64,000 bases of DNA from Acanthosepion esculentum (taxonomy: Eukaryota; Mollusca; Cephalopoda; Sepiida; Sepiidae): assembly GCA_964036315.1 (NCBI GenBank), contig OZ038496.1, positions 15,559,524-15,623,523 on the forward strand, in the 5' to 3' direction. The notes beneath the pieces are model-generated. The model was not told the origin of the DNA. It saw nothing but the letters and a program-made list of their open reading frames with translations, and ran no database searches. This document shows positions 11,631 through 22,757 of this stretch, piece after piece (the stretch's first letter is position 1; each line of letters begins with the position of its first letter). A program made the translations under genes and the position numbers.

Positions 11631-11639
11631 GTGAGAAGA

Positions 11640-11960
11640 AAAGATTAAACATCAATTGCAAGAAGACTGAATGCATGCTTGTTAACAAAAAAGGAACAGT
11701 CCAATATATAAATTACAGATTGGAGACACCAAAATCAAACAGGATCAACAATTTAGATGTTTGTGAACGTGAATTAACAGAGGATGGAAAGTGTGACATG
11801 GAAATCAAAAGATGCATTCAGATAGTGAACGCTGCCCTTCAGAAGCTGAGCAATGTTTTAAGAAACAGAAAAATGTCATTAGAAACAAAGAAAAAATAAT
11901 ACTGAACTGTTATGTAGTGTCAGTCCCTCTCTATGGCAGTGGAATATTTGTAATGGGTTA
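11640..11960 (+). pseudogene. LINE-R reverse transcriptase fragment, second copy
   Basis: Reads KTECMLVNKKG, then LDVCERELTEDGKCDMEIKR, AALQKLSNVLRNRKMSLETK and, after a stop, NCYVVSVPLYGSGI. It overlaps in protein order with the copy at 9,655-10,680 (LRNRK block) but retains the part N-terminal to it. Same strand as that copy. Contains stops; not functional. Confidence 0.75.
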
Positions 11961-12479
11961 AATCAGTGGGGATTATATTTTGTTAAAATTTGTAAAACAT
12001 TTTTAATGAAAAAAGTAAAATTTTATGCTAAAACCGTCTTTTTATTTCTCACTTGCAAAATACCAAATAGGTTACATTGTTTGAGAATTCTATAAGTTGT
12101 AAAATTGTCTTGGTTGAATTGGTCACTAGATGAGTTGATGTTGAAAAGAAACTGAATTCCACAAGCCGGGTTGATGTTAATAAAAATTAACTTTTGGCAA
12201 GAAAGTTGGGTTTCATGGATTCGTGTGATGAGTTGATTATTTTAACGACTCACTAAATCGCATTGAAGTTTCATATTTATAAGTTTTCTTGATCACGTGG
12301 GAGATTCGAGAGAATGTTTACCAATTTTTGGCATGTTGAAATCTGAACAGGTCAACTCAAAGCCAACTGTGTGGGTGTAGGCAAAAACATGACATTATTA
12401 TTAATGGACCAATCAGAAAGCATTGTTTCGTACTGAACTCTGGAGCCGATTTTAATGGGTTCAGCACAAACTGAGAATA

Positions 12480-12960
12480 CTTAGCTGTGATCCTCTTTTA
12501 GCAGAGAATGTAGAAATCTAATTCTACAAAATAAGTGATAATCAGTAGAAAAGATATCAGGTGAATATGGAGGATGAGGCAAAATTTCATAATTCAGGCT
12601 ATGAAGCTTTTGCGACAGTTGATTGAGAAGCATGCGGCCATGCACTGTCATGCAGCAAAATGGGGGCCATCCCTATTCATAAGTCTAGGATGTTTCTTTT
12701 TCAATTTTTTATGCATACACTCAATTTCTCTACAATACGAGGTTGCTGTTATTGTTTTCCCTTGAGGCAAAAATGAATAACCCCTTTGAAAGACCACCAT
12801 ACAGTAACCATTATCATTTTAGGGTGCAGTGGAGGTTTTAGATATTGTTTTGGTGATTCACTTGCATCTAACTATTGGCCTAATCTTTTACTGCTCTGTC
12901 AAAGAGTATCCATTTCTTGTCATATGTAATGATTCAATGCAAAAATGGTTCTTTTTTCCC
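12480..12960 (-). pseudogene. Mariner-type transposase relic
   Basis: On the minus strand, with stops, it reads KMIMVTVWWSFKGVIHF, then GMAPILLHDSAWPHASQST, then a decayed LPHPPYSP-like piece. VTVWWSxKGVIH and the LLHDNARPH box with a catalytic aspartate are diagnostic of mariner transposases. Terminal inverted repeats were not identified. Short plus-strand frames across it are shadows. Confidence 0.7.
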
Positions 12961-13164
12961 AGTTTGTACTCAACATTGTTTCATTGTAATCATTTTCATT
13001 ATGCTTATGAGTAACAATATAGTGAAAGAAAAATTATTTGGAAAGAAAAAGAGTCAGGAATAAGTCAAGATTTTTTTTTATATACTAGGTAGGTTACTTT
13101 GTTAGATGACCAGATCAACAACCAACCCAAAAATGAACCATTTCATGTGTGACAACCTAATACA

Positions 13165-13335
13165 TGTCCCAGGCAAAGGAAATAAAATTTACAAACCGAG
13201 AGGAACTTAAGCAAAGAATCACTGAGACACCAGAGGACGTTATGCAACACATGCTACAGTGTGTCTGTCACAAGCTGGACCACCAACTTGACATGTGTTG
13301 TATCACAGGTGGTGTATATATTGAACATTTGTGAA
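13165..13335 (+). pseudogene. Possible transposase C-terminal tail
   Basis: Reads FTNREELKQRITETPEDVMQ, then HMLQCVCHKLDHQLDMC and GGVYIEHL followed by a stop. An ELKxRI...VxxRLxxCxxxxGxHIEHL ending is common to several Tc1/mariner-like transposases. Orientation is opposite to the mariner relic next door, so it is a separate insertion. Confidence 0.4.
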
Positions 13336-13929
13336 GCTTTGTGAAATTGATTACACACACACACACACACACTTATATTATAAATTAACTGATTTAAAAT
13401 GTTTTTTTGCTACACAGTAATAACCATGTTTCAAAAATGAAAGCTAAAAGCTTCGAATTTAATTTTGTTATTAAATTAAAGACATTAGTTCCATTTCCTC
13501 ATCAAGCGAATTTTGGAGTAACTTATTTTTTAAATTTACAGTTTTAAAGGCACGGCAAAGATTCATAATTGAGTGTTTTCAAGGATACAGAGAAATCCAC
13601 TCATGTAGACAAAGGGTGGTAGCTAGTTCAATTTCAATTTTTGTTGTATCAGTTAATAGTTACATTCGAAAGCAGGGTTATGTTTAGGGATGGATAGGGA
13701 TGTATTTTTCAACAAATTCTGACATCCACTAAATGCATGTCGTCTGGGTTTTTATAAAAATTTTATTTTTAACGGCATTTTTTCTATTTGCATACTTAAG
13801 ATTTTTTGGGGCTGTTTATTGGGGCTTCTAGGTTAATGAAATTATGGGGCCTCTTCAGACAAAAAACCCCTCTAACTTGACCCCATATGTCTTAGATATT
13901 TTTTACTCATGATATATTTTAGCAACATT

Positions 13930-14620
13930 TACATCGCTTGAAGCAAACATTATAAGAATAAAACAATACAAAATAAATGAGTTTGTCATCTTGATATCAT
14001 TTCAGTTCATGAAATTATTTAGAAGTTATAACACCCCAAACATTAAAATTACCGCTTGAGGTTGACTACCATTAGATTTTTGGAAGAAGGTCTTCTTGGA
14101 ATATTAGAGAACTTTTTAACATCCTATTGTAGTGCCGATCATTATTTTTAGAGCAAGCTAACCTTCAGTTGGCGCATCACAATCTTACCCGCCAAAGTTC
14201 AGCTCGAGGTTGACTACCATTTACCGGGCACACAGTCCTGAAGGATGACAAGTACGTTGAATAAAACAGTTGACTAAAAAATTAATTAATACATTCACAT
14301 ACAAAGCTGATAATTACAGTGTTGAAGAATGAATTCAAAGAAAACTTAACGAATGGCTTAAAAATAAGATAACCTTGCCTATTTTTTGTGCTTCAGCTGG
14401 CTTCAGTAAGCAATTGTATTCAACCTAATTACAATTGGTGTTCCGATTATGCAATGAGGCTCAAGGTGTACGTGTCGAATTGAGTCAATTAGACTATTTC
14501 CACTTCGTCAATTGTTTTATTCAATAAAACAAAATAAATAGGAATTTGTTATAATGATATCATTTCAATTCATGAAACTATTTAGAAATTATATCATCTA
14601 GAAAATTAAAATTACAGCTT
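13930..14620. repeat. Two-copy tandem duplication
   Basis: About 110 bp at 13,955-14,060 recurs at 14,515-14,625. Both share a GATATCATTTCA block, a TTCATGAAA block, a TTTAGAA stretch and ATTAAAATTAC. In between, the word GAGGTTGACTACCATT occurs twice (near 14,058 and 14,210). Confidence 0.6.
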
Positions 14621-14850
14621 TATAAAAAAAAGGACAATGGACTGGTCGATTAAAGCACTAATTCATGAAAGCACATATGCTAGGCTATGAGGATCTCCTT
14701 AGTAGGCCTAGCATAGAAATACAATATGGGAGCCATTAATGGAGAAAGACAAATGATAGCAAATCTTAAACAGCATCAATCAAAACATGACAGGCAACAG
14801 CAACATTAATTAGCAGGCAGGTTAGGTTTAAGGCTCCAAGTTCTCCACAG

Positions 14851-15165
14851 GGACAATGGCCTAGTGGATTAAAGCATTGGCTCACGAATTTGATGACATA
14901 GTGTTTGTGAGTTCAATCTGGGTTGGGCAGTGGGTACTTGGACTCAGTGGAAATGGCCGAGCAATAATAAATAAGAACTAGATGATATCCCTGTGCAGTG
15001 GAATGAGAACAGTCTACCCCTGTAAATTAAATAAAGTGTTCAGTTCAGAATTCCATGTTGGTTAGCCATGAACAATATACATACCAGAGGACACAAGGAT
15101 TGAAATGTTATGATAACAACAAAGATGAGGACAACATATAAATAGTGTAAATAGGGTTTAATGTA
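14851..15165 (+). repeat. SINE-A, full-length tRNA-derived copy
   Basis: The head GGACAATGGCCTAGTGGATT contains an A-box-like TGGCCTAGTGG. GAGTTCAATCTGG about 45 bp on is a B-box. Then come a CAGTGGGTACTTGGACTC block, AATAATAAATAAGAACTAG and the tail seen at 6,090-6,250. The pattern is a tRNA-derived SINE transcribed by RNA polymerase III. A second, head-only copy begins at about 14,632. Confidence 0.75.
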
Positions 15166-15351
15166 TGTCAACACTGGAAACTCCTCTGATATAGAGCCTC
15201 ACCAAGCTGGGTTTTGCTGTTGTCGTTTCCTTAGTAGTTAGGTTTTCACAGGGTGGAGTTGCTAGCCCCATGCCTAACTAGTTTTGTGTTGTTCTCCAAA
15301 CAAGGCAAGTGAGATCAGGTAGCCTTCCTCATGTATAAATTCATCAGTTAG

Positions 15352-15460
15352 CCTTTCTATTTAACTCATAGCTGGGAGGGGGAGCCATACCTTTCAAAAG
15401 GTAAATGCAACAGCCTCAAGTGGAATTTGAAACTGGCACACCAATCAATATGCTTAATAA
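15352..15460 (-). repeat. SINE-B copy, diverged
   Basis: Shares ACTCATAGCTGGG, CATACCTTTC and GTGGAATTTGAAACT with 33,325-33,474 and 36,050-36,165, in the same order. Confidence 0.45.
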
Positions 15461-15939
15461 ATTGTATGAAATCTCAAGCAAGGGAGGATTTTTTTTTTTT
15501 TTTTTTTGAGATGCTGAAATAGAATTATTTTGGAAATAATGAGGATAATCATTGAGAAAATGTTATTGAATTTAAACTGACTGAAATTATTTTTTCATGT
15601 TGCTAAAATCAGCTATATTGACCAATCTGTCAACAGTCCCTTTTATTAAAAAATTTTTCAAAATTAAAATAAATTTTCTGAAACTTTATTTGACGAAGAT
15701 TGACTGAAGTTTAATTAATCTGAATCAAAACAAATATTAATTACTTTTAGTTTAAAATGGTATTCTTTGGACACAAACTTTTTGTCAACACCCCCACCCT
15801 GTGTCAAATTAATCTTGAATATTATACTGAATTCATCTTTCATAGCAAGATATTAGGGTAAAAATAATTTTAATATTTTCATTTTTGTTATAAATGCCAA
15901 TGATTAAAATGCTAAAAAAAAAACAACTTTTATTTGACA

Positions 15940-16150
15940 TCTTATCACAATGTTTTCAATGCGATGGTTGACTTTAGTGCTTACTGACTTAGGCTCTTAC
16001 TCTAGGTTCATTTGATAGCTTATCACAATGTTTTCAATGCGATGGTTAACTTTGGTGCTTACTAAGGCTCTTACATTAAGATTCATTTGATAGCTGTCTC
16101 AATGCGATGATTGACTTTGGTGCTTACTGATTTAGGCTCTTACTCTCGGT
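15940..16150. repeat. Three tandem units of about 70 bp
   Basis: Three consecutive units contain TCAATGCGATGGTTGACTTT-type cores (variants in each) followed by GGTGCTTACT and GGCTCTTAC. A single unit recurs at 16,795-16,870, so this copy expanded locally from one to three units. Confidence 0.8.
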
Positions 16151-16632
16151 TCCATGCTACTTAAACTTAATTGTAGATCTCCTTGTTTTGTAATTTGCAA
16201 GCAGTGGGTTCCTTTATTTAGCAAGTAGCTGTGTAACTCCGTTGAAACCACATTCAGTCATATAGGAGATTGGAAAAGCAAAGAAGAAAAGTTTCATAGC
16301 TTCCCACAGCTTCTGATACCTTTCAGAAATTTCCTTTTGTAGTCAATATTGAATAATTTTTTAAAATTTGAAAAAAAATATATACAAGTGGATCAGTCTG
16401 TTTAGGTAGCACCTTTTTTCTGTTCTTTTTACATGAACACTCCCTTTTGTCTAGATGCAATGTGAAATAAGTTGGCAAACATCCTAGCTAGCCTATTTCA
16501 TTAATCCAAATCGGCAGAGATTCTTCTTTAAAATAAAATAGTAGATATTTGTATAAAAATGTATTTTTCTTCTCTATTTTTATAACATTTCTTTCTTCCA
16601 CAAATTAACTTTTTAAGTTTATCAGTTTACCC

Positions 16633-17050
16633 CAGTATTTTGCAACCTTTTTTTCAACCAACGCCCCCTTTGGACACAAACTTTTTTGTCAATGCCCACC
16701 CCCATCAAATTAAATTTCTGATATTATACTGAATTCATCTTTGATAGTAAGATAACACTTATGTATTAGAGCAAAAATAATTTTAATATTATTTGATAGC
16801 TTATCTCAGTGTTTTCAATGCGATGGTTGACTTTGGTGCTTAAGGCTTTTACTCTAGGTTCCATGCTTCTTGGAAGTAATTGTAGATCTCCTCGTTTTGT
16901 GGTTTCTTTGTTTAGTAAGAAGCTGTGTAACTACATTGGAACCACATTGAGCCATGTAGAAAGTTGAAAAAGCAACAAAGAAAAGTTTCCCAGAGCTTTA
17001 TATAATTTTCAGATATTTCTTTTAGTAGCCAATATATTTTTGAAAATTTG

Positions 17051-17082
<32 letters not shown>

Positions 17083-17214
17083 ATTAAATGCCTACCGTCC
17101 ACCAGAGTATGTTCACCGCCCCCCTCCCCCCGCCAATAAAATAAAAACTCTCAGTGCCCCCTTTCAACTTAACAGAGCCCACAAGGGGGCATTAGCGCCC
17201 ATGTTGGGAAACTG
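16633..17214. mobile_element. Non-autonomous hAT-like element
   Basis: 582 bp starting CAGTATTTTGCAACC and ending in the complement of CAGTTTCCCAACATGGG. The 8 bp outside each end are GTTTACCC and GTTTAAAG, sharing the first five bases, as an eroded 8-bp target duplication would. No transposase. It includes a long A run near 17,050 and shares interior sequence with 15,760-16,350. Confidence 0.45.
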
Positions 17215-18859
17215 GTTTAAAGTATTGCATTTTTTTTTAAAAAACAGAGGTGGGTCTTTTTATGAGGTGTTGACGCATTGTTCAATAGCTTAATGGTTGT
17301 CATTTTTAAGTAAAGCGCACGTAACTAAAAATTGCCTGAGGATTAGATGAGTAGTTTTTTATATCTTTTTTTTTTTAACTATTTAGTAATTTTAAAAATT
17401 TATGAAAATATTCTAAGTAATTTTATGTTTTATTGAATTTTAGGGTATTTTGCCTTTATAGTCTTAATTATGAAGACACTTGATGATGGGGAAAAGTTAG
17501 AAAATAACCAATAAATTTTAAATGTACTATGCTTGCCACTCTTATTTTCTGATAATGTTGTCTATGGACATCCATATTTACAAAAATTGCCACATTTATA
17601 CACATAAAAAAATTCAAAATTCTTTTTAAATTACTGGTTGTTGCTATATTGTAGTAAGCTTTTCCATTTATGATTAGTAAATATAGTTTTTACTCAACAA
17701 TATCTAATTGATAATTGGTACAAATTAATTCAAAAATTTAAAAGATTTAAATTTTTTTAAAGAATAAAAACAATTTAAAAAAAAACAAACAATTTTTTTT
17801 TTCTTATGACAATATGACATATATTCATAACAGCAATTAAATGTTTTTCTTTTTAAATATTGTCTTAGCTTTACTGCATTTTTTTATATTTGGATTCAAA
17901 GTGGATTTTTGATAACTGCAGGTCCTGTTTAACCAAAGAAATTTAATGATTTAAATTCTCCAACAACTTGTACTTGTAACAAATATAAACATTAAGTTGT
18001 GCAAAAATTAATTTCTTAAAATTTCATAAAAATCAAATAACAAATGCAAAAAAAAAAAAAAAAAATATTTTTACCAAGATTTTCTAAAAAAGAAACGTTT
18101 ATAAAATAATTTCATTCATTTGTGAATAAGTCTTGAAATGTTCATTAAAACCGACAATTATCTGATTTTAGCAATAATTTCCAAATCACTGTTTTTTAAC
18201 ACAAAAAGACATTCAAATTCCCCATACTAATTTATGGTCCACCAGCTGACACAAGAAAAACAAAATTTTTAAGTAAAATTTTTAAGATTTTAAAAAGAAT
18301 TAAGATATAATTTACTAATAAAAAAAAAATCCTTTGGTCTTTTCTCTTAATAACAAAAATTTTGACAATAAAACTTTCTGGGGTATTTTTTTCATCATGT
18401 GCAAGTGTATTCATTAGTGTATCTTTGGATGTATTTTTGTATCAGTGAGGGGGTGACAAAATGATTTTGAGCCTAACAATTCATTTCAATCTTAATTCAC
18501 AAACGAAGAAAAGTAAAAAACAAAAAAAATCTAATGCTGAGATTTGAATATTTAATAAACGTGTTTAAAAAAATTGATTTGACATGAGGTGATTAATTCG
18601 AAAAAAAAAAAAAAAAAAAATGGTATGTTTGGGAATTTTTGTAAAAAAATATGAATTTTGAAAAAAATTATGTATTTTGAAAAAAAATTATGAATTTTTA
18701 AAAAAAAGTTAGAACTTATTTAGTTTTTATGTGAACTGGATGATAGAGTATTAGAGGCATATGCATATATTTAATTTCCATATCCTTAAAATAAAACTTT
18801 AAAACTGTAGGTTTCAAAAAATGGCTGTGGAAACTTTTTAGCACTGGCCTAATAATAAA

Positions 18860-19200
18860 TCAGGTTGTGTCCGTGTTGAATATCATAAGTAAAATTAAAC
18901 AAAGTACAATGCAAGAATTTCCAAACCAATGCTTTAAAAGAAAAAAAACGCTAAAATTTCCCATAATAATTTTATAGTCGACCGTTGACGGAAGAAAAAC
19001 AAGATTTTTAAATTTTAACCAAAATTTCGAACGTTCTAAATTAAAAGGGATCAAAAATTATTTTTTGATTATTAAATTATATTTTTTTTTAAATATTTAA
19101 TAATCAAAAAATCCTTTGGTCTTTCCTCTTAATAATAAAGGTTTTGACGGTAAACCTTTGTTTTTATTACGTTTGGGGAATTTTTTCATCATGGTATGCT
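18860..19200 (+). repeat. R-AT dispersed repeat, copy E
   Basis: Blocks AATCCTTTGGTCTTTCCTCT and TTTTTTCATCATG match 18,325-18,400 in copy B, only 500 bp upstream. So the end of the R-AT family is tandemly repeated here, immediately beside the RING gene. Confidence 0.6.
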
Positions 19201-19330
19201 GCTTTTTTTGGCGAATCTGTGGCGTTATGTCTTTTTTTTGTGAAATTAACGTTTTAAATAAAGTTAAGTACTTAATTTGCGGCGTGAGTAAACTAGGACT
19301 TTTGTTACAGGAGGAATTTTAAAAAAATTA

Positions 19331-20128
19331 CTACAAAAGAATTCGATGGCAACTTTGAATGTTTGTAGCACAAAAAGGACATGCAAGTTCCATAATATGA
19401 TAACTGAAAGCACAATTAAAACAGAGATCGGTATGGCCACATGGAAGCATAACTGAATGGTCCCCGTAATGACTACACATGCAGCACATCCGTTCCAAGT
19501 GTGATCTCCTTTCGAGAGAAAGAAATCCCAAACTGTTAACCATCAGTGGAAGAGCAGACTCATCATCATCATTATAAAATCCATTGTCATATTCATCATC
19601 ATCATCATCATCAGTAACAGTGTAACTACTGTCGCGATGATTGTGTCGTTGAGGCCGTGACGAAAGGCCAGTCGTGTTGCTGTTCTTCAGTCTCCTAAAA
19701 GTGCCAGAGATGATTTTATTTGCAAAGAAACATGCCAGGTAGATATAAATAAGAATTTCGAAGGTGAGAAACTCGTAAGCGCATCTTAAAAAATCCAAGA
19801 GAATGTCGAAGAACACCTTTAGACCGCTGGAAATTGAACTGTAGTGCAGAGGTAAAAAAATCAGGCAACCCAAATACCGGATCAAATTAACTATGTGCGA
19901 GACAAAGGCATGATGCCAGCCAGTGTCCCAAAGCTTGTTTTTAGTATCTGAGCCACAGAAAAAATCAATGACTGGCCAAATAGCGATTTCAAATAAACGT
20001 CTACAATAACCCTCAACCACGAGGAACAGCACTGGAACATGCTTATTTAAAATTAAAAGCATTAAAGTAATGCAATGGATAAATAATAAAGATTGAACGA
20101 AATTCCAGATGAATTTCATAATCCTCAT
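19331..20128 (-). CDS. Membrane RING-HC E3 ubiquitin ligase, RNF26-like
   Basis: One uninterrupted 265-residue frame. The N-terminal half is hydrophobic with likely membrane segments near residues 9-28, 31-50, 80-95 and 107-140. A charged linker carries an Asp-rich run (about 173-189). The C-terminal RING has C215, C218, C230, H232, C236, C239, C250 and C253, the C3HC4 order, with LPCGH and CPFC signatures, and ends 12 residues after the last cysteine. RING proteins recruit an E2 and transfer ubiquitin; a multi-span membrane part plus a terminal RING resembles RNF26, which acts at the ER. That assignment is inference. An in-frame ATG lies at residue 4 as well, so the first ATG is a guess. No introns, unlike the other host gene, and repeats flank it on both sides: a retrocopy or a transposon-carried gene cannot be excluded. 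Confidence 0.75.
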   Translation of the reverse strand: MRIMKFIWNFVQSLLFIHCITLMLLILNKHVPVLFLVVEGYCRRLFEIAIWPVIDFFCGSDTKNKLWDTGWHHAFVSHIVNLIRYLGCLIFLPLHYSSISSGLKVFFDILLDFLRCAYEFLTFEILIYIYLACFFANKIISGTFRRLKNSNTTGLSSRPQRHNHRDSSYTVTDDDDDDEYDNGFYNDDDESALPLMVNSLGFLSLERRSHLERMCCMCSHYGDHSVMLPCGHTDLCFNCAFSYHIMELACPFCATNIQSCHRILL

Positions 20129-20335
20129 CTTATTCCTAAAAAGTTCAGTTTTTTTTAAGAGAAAAAAAAACTTTTTAAAATAAGAATAACAAATACAAAA
20201 ATTAGTCCATTGTAAGCCGAGAAAAAAAAAATAGTGGAAATCAAGGAAGATAACTCTAATTTACTACTTCGAAAATTTTCCCCTTCCGGTTTGAACTCAT
20301 TAAAAATCAAATCAAATCAAATATAAACTGAGACA

Positions 20336-20436
<101 letters not shown>

Positions 20437-20711
20437 ATTAATAAATATAATATATATATAAATTATGTCTTAGTTTATCTATCTATCTATAAGTGGACAT
20501 TGAAATCAACAACCCGAGGCGACAGTCTGTTTCATGCTTAAACGATTTCACTATATATATATTATAACATAAGTATTTTATAACTGCAAAAATAGCCATT
20601 TTGTTTCAACACTTCTGTTGTCTTGTCAAGTGATGGTGTTGATTGTAAAATAAATTTTTTTTAAAGAGTTCAAAACCAACCACTGCCCCTACTAAGGGGA
20701 ATATTTTTACG

Positions 20712-20754
<43 letters not shown>

Positions 20755-20890
20755 CAAGTATAGACGGAATAAAATTCCAATAACTAAAAACAATATTCCA
20801 ATAACCAATAACACTATTCTCAAAAGATCTCTCAATACAGAGTAGAGCAAATAGTATTTATTCAACATGTTAATGTTATAATATTTGAAT

Positions 20891-20956
<66 letters not shown>

Positions 20957-20960
<4 letters not shown>

Positions 20961-21037
20961 GGGATTGCTATGAAATGAATGTGTAATCAGAAGGTTTTTT
21001 GTTTTAAGATGATTAGTTTGAAAGCATGATCTTTATA
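20957..21037 (-). repeat. Gypsy-2 3' LTR fragment
   Basis: About 80 bp nearly identical to 22,758-22,843: GGGATTGCTATGAAATGA, GTGTAATCAGAAGG and TTTGTTTTAAGATGA. It abuts the truncated reverse transcriptase piece, whose stop codon lies at the junction, so a deletion joined RT to the LTR end. Confidence 0.8.
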
Positions 21038-21409
21038 TTAATCAGAAGATGGTCTTATTATACCCAGCTTGAGCATATTCTCGAATTCTTCCTTAGCCAC
21101 CCGTAATTTAGTTGGGTGTAGACGACGGGGTGACACGTGGACTGGTGATCTGGTTGTCTTAATTGCATGTGTCGTGTTGTGTTTTATAGGTTCTGCATGT
21201 GTGAACGGTGATAAAAGAGAGTTGTACTGCTTAAGCAAGTCTTCGCAACCGTTTGCACTAGTTATCAGCGCAGTTAGTCCAATCGTGGAAAATTTGGATA
21301 AAACTCCGCGTCGTCGTATATCCGTGCGCATATCGGTAAGTGTACGAGATGATAATTCAACGGACAAGTTGAAGTGTGCGAGGAAATCTGCTCCTAGGTG
21401 TCTCGACAT
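21038..21409 (-). pseudogene. Gypsy-2 protease-RT linker and RT N-terminus
   Basis: Reads HLGADFLAHFNLSVELSSR, then LLKQYNSLLSPF, IKHNTTHAIKTT, and ends VAKEEFENMLKLGIIRPSSD. This is the conserved entry to reverse transcriptase in one major group of animal gypsy elements. All catalytic RT motifs downstream are lost. Confidence 0.85.
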
Positions 21410-21539
21410 CGGCTATAATGAAGGTCCATGTATATTCTCTCCGTAGGCCGATGCTTAGAGACATGACACGCTCGCCATACGTGTTGATGGATATGCCGTT
21501 TGCGGCCTGTAGCTTTAGTTGGGCTTGTCTGGGTATTAT

Positions 21540-21731
21540 TTACAACTTGTTACAATAGCTCAGCGGTATAACGCTGATTTGAGTGCCAGTGTTAACTAGG
21601 AATTTTAACTTGCTGTTGTTGTCGAATACGTAGAATAGGCGATTTCCATTATCTGCCCTAGCATCCAACGCCTTTAATGGCCACCAGGTTCGGCGTTTCC
21701 CGCGTTTTGATAAGCACATGGTGACTGACAT
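21540..21731 (-). pseudogene. Gypsy-2 aspartic protease fragment
   Basis: Reads RLFYVFDNNSKLKFLVNTGT followed by QISVIP. In active elements the catalytic triad here is DTG; this copy has NTG, so the catalytic Asp is replaced. A frameshift separates it from the RT fragment at 21,038-21,409. Confidence 0.75.
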
Positions 21732-22007
21732 TTTCTTGCGCAGGCGCCAAACACTTCACGGTACCAGCAATAACTTCTCTGGCGGTAACGAGTTTGTCTC
21801 GACGTTGATCATCGCCTACCAGTATTGTGTCTGTTAGTTGAATTACTGCGACTTCATCCAGGAATACTTTGAATTTTGTCGAGGCGTAAAGAAAGCTTCT
21901 TTAGCTCGGTCGTCAAAAAATGGAGTTGCTGGTTAATATCCGGAGTCGGGTCATCTGATGACATGACAGAGGACATTTGGCGAGTTGGTCTCGTGTCCAC
22001 TATTTTA

Positions 22008-22481
22008 TCAGCGATCGATGCTAGCATCGACCTCCTCAGTTAAGATGGCTAATATCTGTACGATATCGGGCTGCAATTTCTCCAGCCACATTTGCTTCAA
22101 TACTGTCTCGGATACGGTGTTATCATCGAGTAGCGTTATCATTTTTCGAAGAAGTTGGGAGGGTCTGCTGTTCCCGAACGTGACATTGGTAAGAAGATCA
22201 TTAATCTTACGCTCCTCTGAGCACCCTGTTCGTTGTAAGGTTGTCTGCCGGAGCACTTCATACGGCTTTTCGGGCGGGAGATTGGTAAGAACATCCGCGA
22301 CCTCCGCAGCGATTTCAGCGGAAAGCTTCTCCACCACAAACGCGAATTTCGATTGAAGGAACGTCACATGTCTGGCTTGGAAAATAGCGTCGTGTTGAAT
22401 GAACCAAATTTGTGCATTCGAGTTGTAGGTAGGGAGTTCTATTCTAAGTGCAGCTTCAGTTGGCTGTATAGGATCTGCCAT
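22008..22481 (-). pseudogene. Gypsy-2 gag
   Basis: 157 codons starting MADPIQPTEAALRIELP and containing WFIQHDAIFQARHV, EKLSAEIAAEVADVL and FGNSRPSQLLRKM, features of the capsid-like gag found in many invertebrate gypsy elements. It begins about 280 bp inside the 5' LTR. The frame is open but ends before the nucleocapsid part; downstream pieces are in other frames. Confidence 0.85.
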
Positions 22482-22504
22482 GTTAGAATAATGCGGTAAT
22501 CAAT

Positions 22505-22757
22505 TATGTTACAATGCAAACGTCGGCGTTATCAGTTTTCTTATTGGGACACAAAACGTCGGATTTGCCGATTTTGTTGGTATAAACGTCGGCGGTTACG
22601 AATTTTTTTGTTGTTGATCGAGTTACGAACGTTGGGGGTTAACAATTTTGTTGTTGCTGTTACAAACGTCGACGGTTATCAATTCTTGCTGATGCTGTAA
22701 ACGTCGGGGTTATCAATTTTGTTGGACGTCGTTACAAACGCCGGGGTTACCAATTTT
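22505..22757 (-). repeat. Gypsy-2 leader with about seven tandem PBS-like units
   Basis: Between the 5' LTR and gag the minus strand repeats a motif of the form AAAATTGRTAACCCCGACGTT about seven times at intervals of 25-45 bp (visible on the plus strand as AACGTCGGCGGTTATCAATT variants). The first unit, AATTGGTAACCCCGGCG, touches the LTR end ...CCCAACA, the position of a primer-binding site. Confidence 0.75.

Larger units (their letters stand above)
15580..18420 (+). repeat. R-AT dispersed repeat, copy B (with insertions)
   Basis: The longest copy of the AT-rich family. Blocks match copy A (15,600-15,760 against 4,790-4,900; 17,350-17,960 against 5,020-5,640), copy C (17,600-18,330 against 25,510-26,300) and copy D reversed. 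It is interrupted by the triplicated unit at 15,940-16,150 and by the hAT-like element at 16,633-17,214. No long reading frame. Confidence 0.7.

Noticed and set aside
12574..13014. Two plus-strand frames of about 60 codons
   Set aside because: Antisense to the mariner transposase relic, which shows VTVWWS and LLHDSAWPH on the minus strand.
14851..14920. Possible tRNA gene
   Set aside because: A- and B-box-like words are present but no cloverleaf or anticodon stem can be formed, and the sequence continues into a repeated SINE body.
21069..21446. 125-codon plus-strand frame
   Set aside because: Antisense to the Gypsy-2 protease-RT fragment, which carries recognisable motifs.
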